Source: an uncultured Bacteroidales bacterium
GTDB lineage: Bacteria; Bacteroidota; Bacteroidia; Bacteroidales; UBA3663
DNA length: 9,925 nucleotides
Assembly (NCBI GenBank): GCA_905236195.1
Contig: CAJOOX010000139.1
Location: forward strand, 1-9,925
Reading direction: 5' to 3'
Shown: positions 6,183-9,925 of the stretch, piece by piece
Position numbering within the stretch: position 1 is the first letter of the stretch
Layout of the letters: every line of letters starts with the position of its first letter
Position numbers and translations under genes: made by a program
Notes under the pieces: model-generated
Database searches by the model: none
What the model was told of the DNA's origin: nothing
What the model saw: only the letters and a program-made list of their open reading frames with translations

Positions 6183-6197
6183 ATGTTATATAACATA
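6182..6197. promoter_or_regulatory. Perfect 16-bp palindrome TATGTTATATAACATA, candidate operator
   Basis: A perfect 16-bp inverted repeat in the divergent promoter region, with its centre near 6189.5. That is about 62 bp before the predicted plus-strand start site and about 70 bp before the minus-strand one. Such distances suit an activator or a shared regulator. The half-site TGTTA resembles that of several dimeric regulators, but the 2-bp gap between half-sites does not fit the Rex or CRP/FNR spacing. Binding protein unknown. Confidence 0.4.
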
Positions 6198-6210
6198 TTT
6201 TTTAGAACAT

Positions 6211-6246
6211 TTTGGCCCGATATGTGGCAATTTTTGAGTAAATTTG
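6211..6246 (+). promoter_or_regulatory. Promoter of the glutaminyl cyclase-sufE operon
   Basis: TAAATTTG at 6239-6246, followed by CAGC, matches the Bacteroidota -7 consensus exactly. A TTTG at 6211-6214 is a possible -33 element, but the 24-base gap is a few bases longer than usual, so only the -7 box is firm. The first ATG of the downstream gene is at 6265, leaving a leader of only about 10-15 nt. Confidence 0.65.
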
Positions 6247-6264
6247 CAGCGATTTTCAGATATA

Positions 6265-7239
6265 ATGATGATTGATTTCAAAACCATCCTATTCACAACG
6301 GCGCTTCTGACCGGATGCAGTCCGCAGCGTCCCGCAGCAAACTCTGCTCCGCAGATACGGACGGAGACGGTGTTTTCGGCCGACTCGGCTTACCGCAATG
6401 CAGCCGCCCAGCTGGCCTTCGGTCCGCGAGTGCCCAACACAGCGGCCCACGACTCGTGCGCAGCGTGGCTGGAGACAGAACTGGAGCGCTACGGAGCGCG
6501 CGTGAGCGTACAGACCGGTACCGCAAAAGCGTATGACGGTACCGAGCTTCACTACCGGAACATCATGGGCAGCATCCACCCCGAGGCCACAAACCGTGTG
6601 CTTTTAATTGCACACTGGGACTCGCGACACGTGGCCGACAACGATCCCATACGTTCCAAGCGAGCCCAACCCGTACCGGCTGCCAACGATGGCGCATCAG
6701 GTGCCGCCATACTGCTTGAAATAGCGCGTGTATCCACCATAAAGACGCCCCAGACTGGCATCGACCTGCTGCTGGCCGACGCCGAAGACTACGGAGCCCC
6801 GGACACATGGACCGGACAGCACCGCGAGGAAGACTGGGCACTGGGGACACAGGCCTGGGCACGCGAAGCGGCGAAGAAAGGCTACAAGGCAGACTACGGC
6901 ATCCTGCTCGACATGGTGGGAGCGTCCGACGCCACCTTCTTCCGAGAATATTTCTCAGAACGCTATGCGCCCGAAACCGCCGATCTGGTGTGGAGCATTG
7001 CCCGGGATCTGGGCTACAGCTCCCTCTTTGTGAACAGCGAGGGTCCGGCCATAACCGACGACCACGTATTCGTGAACCGCATTGCCCACATCCCCACCAT
7101 CGACATCATCGACACGCGCCAGCAGTACGGACAGACGTTCTACCCCTACTGGCACACGACCGACGACACGCTCGACAAACTCTCGAAAGAGACGCTCGGC
7201 AAGGTAGGAAATGTATTAACCACACTCCTTTTTAAATAA
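6265..7239 (+). CDS. Glutaminyl-peptide cyclotransferase-like lipoprotein (M28 fold)
   Basis: From the ATG at 6265 this is 324 residues. A TTG-initiated extension to 6244 would overlap the -7 box and is rejected. The N-terminus is a lipoprotein signal, ILFTTALLTGC, with lipobox Cys18, so the enzyme is probably membrane-anchored in the periplasm. The rest matches the M28/glutaminyl cyclase family: LLIAHWDSR (114-122), PAANDGASG with Asp142 as likely zinc ligand, LADAEDYG (171-178) with Glu174 and Asp175 as catalytic or metal residues, LLDMVG with Asp216, ITDDHVF with His267, and YWHTTDDT with His297 as likely last zinc ligand. Such enzymes convert N-terminal glutamine of exported proteins to pyroglutamate; homologues are known from Porphyromonas and Prevotella. 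An M28 aminopeptidase is the alternative, but the HWDSR, NDGASG and DAEDYG pattern fits a cyclase better. It is first in its operon, 8 bp before sufE. Confidence 0.85.
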   Translation: MMIDFKTILFTTALLTGCSPQRPAANSAPQIRTETVFSADSAYRNAAAQLAFGPRVPNTAAHDSCAAWLETELERYGARVSVQTGTAKAYDGTELHYRNIMGSIHPEATNRVLLIAHWDSRHVADNDPIRSKRAQPVPAANDGASGAAILLEIARVSTIKTPQTGIDLLLADAEDYGAPDTWTGQHREEDWALGTQAWAREAAKKGYKADYGILLDMVGASDATFFREYFSERYAPETADLVWSIARDLGYSSLFVNSEGPAITDDHVFVNRIAHIPTIDIIDTRQQYGQTFYPYWHTTDDTLDKLSKETLGKVGNVLTTLLFK

Positions 7240-7247
7240 TAATATAT

Positions 7248-7673
7248 ATGACAATCAACGAAATTCAAGATCAGATTATCGACGACTTCAGCGCCTTTGA
7301 CGACTGGATGGACAAATATCAGATGCTCATCGAACTGGGCAACAACCTCGAACCGCTGGACGAGAAATACAAGGTGCCGCAGAACCTCATCGAGGGCTGC
7401 CAGAGCCGTGTGTGGCTTCAGGCAGACTATGAGAACGGACTGATTCACTTCACAGGCGAGAGTGATGCCGTGATTGTGAAGGGTCTGGTGTCGCTGCTCA
7501 TCCAGGTGCTGAGCGACCACACGCCCGACGAGATACTGAATGCCGACCTGTACTTCATCGATCAGATCGGACTGAGCCAGCACCTCTCCCCCACCCGTTC
7601 GAACGGACTGCTGGCAATGGTGAAACAGATGCGGGTTTACGCCCTGGCCTTCAAAGCTAAAGAACAGGCGTAA
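7248..7673 (+). CDS. sufE: SufE, cysteine desulfurase sulfur acceptor
   Basis: This 141-residue cytoplasmic protein is at the usual SufE length. SufE takes persulfide sulfur from the desulfurase SufS and hands it to the SufBCD scaffold during Fe-S cluster assembly. The active-site loop LIEGCQSRVWL (48-57 region) holds the sulfur-accepting Cys51, at the same position number as in E. coli SufE. A second family signature, IGLSQHLSPTRSNGL, is near 107-121. It lies 8 bp after the cyclase gene and 3 bp before the transporter gene, so it is co-transcribed with functionally unrelated neighbours. No sufS or sufBCD is present in this window. Its divergent placement next to the Fe-S-rich Rnf operon may reflect linked demand, but that is inference. 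Confidence 0.95.
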   Translation: MTINEIQDQIIDDFSAFDDWMDKYQMLIELGNNLEPLDEKYKVPQNLIEGCQSRVWLQADYENGLIHFTGESDAVIVKGLVSLLIQVLSDHTPDEILNADLYFIDQIGLSQHLSPTRSNGLLAMVKQMRVYALAFKAKEQA

Positions 7674-7676
7674 GTT

Positions 7677-8576
7677 ATGTGGCTCGTCCTGGCTTTTACG
7701 TCGGCCCTCCTGCTGGGCTTCTACGACGTCTTCAAGAAGGTGTCGCTGCGTCACAATGCGGTCATCCCGGTGCTATGGCTCAACACAGTCTTCTGTTCGC
7801 TCATCTTCCTGCCGCTGGTGGTGATGTCGGGCACGGGCATATTGCCTGAAGACCATCTGCTCTACGTACCGACACCCGATGCGCCGGCCCACGGGTTCAT
7901 CATACTGAAGTCGGCCCTGGTGCTTGCCTCGTGGATCTGTGCCTACTACGGATTGAAACACCTGCCCATCACCATCGCGTCGCCCATCAATGCGACACGT
8001 CCCATCCTGGTGCTGCTGGGCGCCATCTTCGTATTCGGCGAACACTTGAACGGCTGGCAGTGGGCTGGCGTCATTGTATCCATTCTGGCTTTCTTCCTGC
8101 TGGCTGTTGACGGCAAAAAGGAAGGCATCTCGTTCAAACACGATATCTGGGTGTGGCTGGTGATTGCCGGCACGGTGCTGGGCGCGCTCTCGGGCCTGTA
8201 CGACAAATACCTGATGCAGTACCAGAAGCTGGACAAGATGACCGTACAGTCGTGGTACAACTTCTACCAGGTGGTGATGATGGCAGTCGTTTTCGCCGTC
8301 ATCTGGTGGCCCAAACGCCAGAAAACCACGCCGTTCCAATGGCGGTGGTCGATCGTGTTTATCTCAGTGTTCCTGAGTGTGGCCGACTTCTGTTATTTCT
8401 ACGCCCTCTCCTATCCCGACGCACTGATTTCGGTGGTGTCGCTGGTGAGACGCAGCGGCGTGATTGTAGGCTTCGTCTGCGGCTGGCTGTTCTTCAAGGA
8501 ACAGAATATCCTCCGCAAATCGCTTGACCTGCTGTTTGTCATCATTGCAATGATACTCTTATGGATAGGTTCCTAA
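7677..8576 (+). CDS. EamA/DMT-superfamily membrane transporter
   Basis: A 299-residue protein with about ten hydrophobic helices in two repeated halves, as in the drug/metabolite transporter superfamily. Half one ends in the typical SPINATRPILVLLGAIFVFGE (102-122), and half two in YPDALISVVSLVRRSGVIVG followed by GWLFFKEQN (246-277). The matching end-of-half patterns (small and polar residues, a short hydrophobic helix, then F-x-E or F-K-E) show the internal duplication. An unusual insertion near 54-72 links helices 2 and 3. The substrate cannot be told from sequence; family members move metabolites, amino acids or nucleotide sugars across the inner membrane. It begins 3 bp after the sufE stop, and its last 16 bp overlap the next gene, so translation is probably coupled. 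Confidence 0.85.
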   Translation: MWLVLAFTSALLLGFYDVFKKVSLRHNAVIPVLWLNTVFCSLIFLPLVVMSGTGILPEDHLLYVPTPDAPAHGFIILKSALVLASWICAYYGLKHLPITIASPINATRPILVLLGAIFVFGEHLNGWQWAGVIVSILAFFLLAVDGKKEGISFKHDIWVWLVIAGTVLGALSGLYDKYLMQYQKLDKMTVQSWYNFYQVVMMAVVFAVIWWPKRQKTTPFQWRWSIVFISVFLSVADFCYFYALSYPDALISVVSLVRRSGVIVGFVCGWLFFKEQNILRKSLDLLFVIIAMILLWIGS

Positions 8577-9175
8577 AATTCTTCCTGCTCGCGGCAACCC
8601 TTGCCGCCTCAACTCTTACGGCGTCATCGCAGACGCTTGTGGACCGTCTTCCGGCCGGCACGCTTCATCTGCTGGATGCCAAACAACGGCAGGTCATGGT
8701 ACAGCGTTACAAATTGGGACAACACCCCGTCCGCATCCAGAACATCACAGGCGGAGAGACCGTGCTCGATTCGCTGAGCGACACCTACCTTCACATCCGT
8801 CCGACGGCCTCGGACGAAATCACCGTGCAGCGTTACGACGACCGGATGGTGATGATACATACGGTGTACACCCCCGAACCCGACTCCAGGCTGACGTTCC
8901 TCGACACGCTGGGCAACGAACAGAAACCGGAAATCAAGGTGAGCGCCCGCGACTTCTATGTGAAGAACGACACTCTGAAGGAGGCGGAGTATCTGAAGTA
9001 CGCCCTCCCCTTCGTGCCCTACTGGCAACAGAACGGCGACACACTGAAGGTCTCGTGGAACGTCCGGGCCTACCTGACGCATGAGGACTGGGCACGAATC
9101 GCACTCAGCCACCGGAGCGACCCTATTGTGTATCTCCGCGAGAACCGCAAATTCAAGAAAATCCCCAAAATATGA
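8561..9175 (+). CDS. Secreted DUF3256-like protein of unknown function
   Basis: A 204-residue exported protein. The N-terminus MDRFLKFFLLAATLAASTLTASSQ is a standard signal peptide. Cleavage after A-S-S would leave Gln24 as the first mature residue. The mature part is beta-rich, with alternating hydrophobic and polar segments, and no catalytic motif is visible. Segments such as LLDAKQRQVMVQRYKLGQ, LDSLSDTYLHIRPT and DSRLTFLDTLGNEQ resemble the Bacteroidota DUF3256 family as I remember it; a profile search is needed to settle this. The start codon is inside the end of the transporter gene (16-bp overlap), and the stop overlaps the next start as ATGA. No other good start exists downstream that keeps a signal peptide. 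The likely location is periplasm or cell surface. Confidence 0.75.
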   Translation: MDRFLKFFLLAATLAASTLTASSQTLVDRLPAGTLHLLDAKQRQVMVQRYKLGQHPVRIQNITGGETVLDSLSDTYLHIRPTASDEITVQRYDDRMVMIHTVYTPEPDSRLTFLDTLGNEQKPEIKVSARDFYVKNDTLKEAEYLKYALPFVPYWQQNGDTLKVSWNVRAYLTHEDWARIALSHRSDPIVYLRENRKFKKIPKI

Positions 9176-9795
9176 AACAGACAACGATGAAAGCAACTGC
9201 GCTCACCCTTTTCTTCCTCCTCACAACGATGGTCAGCAACGCCTATGCACAGCTGTACACAGGCGAGATGAAGAAACTGCGCAAAGACCCGCATTACCTC
9301 AAGGGGGCCGTACCCGAAGAGAACGGACTGGTGGTATTCTCCGCCGAAATTCCCCTGCCGTCGGGCAAAAGCGAAGGGCAGGCCTTCGACGAGGTGAAAC
9401 ACTGGATCGGGCAGTACTTTACCCGCAAGGATACCGAGGTACTGTCGCGCAAGACCCTCGACCTCGATTCGACGGCCTGTTACGTACAGGTCGGCATCAA
9501 CGAATACATGGTGTTCATGAACAAGTCGCTGGCGCTGGACCGCACCCAGTTCATCTTCTCGCTCGCCGTGAAAGTCCTTCCCGGGAAGGCGGTGGTGAAG
9601 ATGAGCGACATATCCTACTTCTACGAGGAGGAACGCGACCCGCAGCGCTACCAGGCCGAGGAATGGATTACCGACAAGGCATGCATGAACAAAAAGGGGA
9701 CGAGACTGTTCCCGATGAACGGAAAGTTCCGTATCAAAACCATTGACAAATGGGATGATATCGTTGCGTCGTTGACAAAGGCATTGAACGACTGA
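9172..9795 (+). CDS. Secreted DUF4468-like protein of unknown function
   Basis: A 207-residue exported protein. The signal peptide (about 1-26) ends in the clear signal peptidase I site SNAYA followed by Gln27, so the mature protein starts with QLYTGEM. ATG codons at 9172 and 9187 are both possible starts; the first overlaps the upstream stop as ATGA and is preferred for coupling. The mature part shows the pattern of the Bacteroidota DUF4468 family: GLVVFSAEIPLPSGKSEGQ (52-70), an amphipathic helix to about 83, a beta-rich core with VKVLPGKAVVKMSDISYFYEE, and a terminal helix containing WDDIVASLTKAL. The biochemical role of this family is unknown. It is the last gene of the operon, 15 bp before the terminator stem region. 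Confidence 0.8.
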   Translation: MKQTTMKATALTLFFLLTTMVSNAYAQLYTGEMKKLRKDPHYLKGAVPEENGLVVFSAEIPLPSGKSEGQAFDEVKHWIGQYFTRKDTEVLSRKTLDLDSTACYVQVGINEYMVFMNKSLALDRTQFIFSLAVKVLPGKAVVKMSDISYFYEEERDPQRYQAEEWITDKACMNKKGTRLFPMNGKFRIKTIDKWDDIVASLTKALND

Positions 9796-9810
9796 AGGAA
9801 ATGACATACT

Positions 9811-9844
9811 AAAAAAGGACTGCGGTTATGCAGTCCTTTTTTTT
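9811..9844 (+). terminator. Intrinsic terminator, likely bidirectional
   Basis: A perfect stem GGACTGC (9817-9823) with GCAGTCC (9830-9836) around a 6-base loop is flanked by six A upstream and eight T downstream. It closes the plus-strand operon 16 bp after the last stop codon. The A-run would also serve as a T-run on the other strand, so the element could end transcription from either side. Confidence 0.92.
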
Positions 9845-9908
9845 AGGGTAGTTCTATAAATTATGTCGAGATGATTTTTGACTTTATGTGAGTATTATTT
9901 TGCAAGTT

Positions 9909-9925
9909 AAGGAGGGAGCAATGCG
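9909..9925 (+). other. Possible ribosome binding site and start of a next gene, cut by window end
   Basis: AAGGAGGGAG at 9909-9918 precedes an ATG at 9921 by a few bases, and the AT-rich segment upstream has an imperfect -7-like TATTATTTTG near 9891-9901. This could be the beginning of another plus-strand gene, but only five bases of it are visible, so neither the frame nor the gene can be confirmed. Confidence 0.25.

Noticed and set aside
6182..6197. Reading the 16-bp palindrome as a Rex (NADH-sensing) site
   Set aside because: Attractive because Rnf makes NADH, but Rex sites have a wider gap between TTGTTA/TTGTGA half-sites; here only two bases separate TGTTA and TAACA.
6244..6264. TTG-initiated N-terminal extension of the cyclase gene
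   Set aside because: The TTG is inside the -7 box and upstream of the predicted transcript start. ATG at 6265 gives a proper lipoprotein signal.
7146..7754. Minus-strand 202-codon frame opposite sufE
   Set aside because: Shadow of the sufE reading frame; SufE motifs on the plus strand are decisive.
9070..9807. Minus-strand 245-codon frame opposite the DUF4468-like gene
   Set aside because: Antisense to a gene with a clear signal peptide and tight operon spacing; no minus-strand promoter or family motif.
1..9925. Mobile elements, CRISPR arrays, tRNA or rRNA genes
   Set aside because: No transposase, integrase, regularly spaced direct repeats with spacers, or RNA-gene signatures were seen. 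The only tandem repeat is the coding array in rnfB.

Overview
The window looks like a Bacteroidota chromosome segment, probably order Bacteroidales and possibly Prevotella-like. This rests on three things: -7 boxes of the TAnnTTTG type, a Bacteroidales-style Rnf operon with an RseC-like gene in front, and secreted proteins of Bacteroidota-type families. The genus cannot be fixed from the sequence alone. No mobile element, CRISPR array, tRNA or rRNA was seen.

Positions 177-6095 hold one minus-strand transcription unit. It encodes an RseC/MucC-like membrane protein and then a complete six-subunit Rnf complex in the order rnfB, rnfC, rnfD, rnfG, rnfE, rnfA. It ends at a strong intrinsic terminator (128-156). 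Rnf couples electron flow between reduced ferredoxin and NAD+ to ion transport across the cytoplasmic membrane. RnfC carries the NADH/FMN site and two [4Fe-4S] motifs. RnfB is a multi-cluster ferredoxin-like protein. RnfD and RnfG carry predicted covalent FMN sites. RnfA and RnfE supply the cysteines for an intramembrane Fe-S cluster. The most unusual part is the RnfB C-terminus: eight consecutive 11-residue Lys/Ala/Glu/Val repeats, encoded by 33-bp tandem DNA repeats.

Positions 6096-6264 are an AT-rich divergent promoter region. It has one recognisable -7 box on each strand and, between them, two abutting perfect palindromes of 14 and 16 bp that could be an operator.

Positions 6265-9795 hold a tightly packed plus-strand operon: a glutaminyl-cyclase-like lipoprotein of the M28 fold, SufE, a DMT/EamA-type transporter, a secreted DUF3256-like protein and a secreted DUF4468-like protein. 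It ends at a terminator (9811-9844). The spacings are 8 bp, 3 bp, a 16-bp overlap and a 4-bp overlap. Both terminal secreted proteins have signal peptides whose likely cleavage leaves Gln at the mature N-terminus. That is the substrate of the glutaminyl cyclase encoded first in the same operon. SufE (Fe-S assembly) lies divergent from the Fe-S-rich Rnf operon.

I do not see an obviously new defence or mobile system. The Rnf operon is mostly conventional. The best leads are the RnfB repeat tail, the paired palindromes, the cyclase with Gln-starting neighbours, and an orphan promoter facing the 3' end of rnfA.
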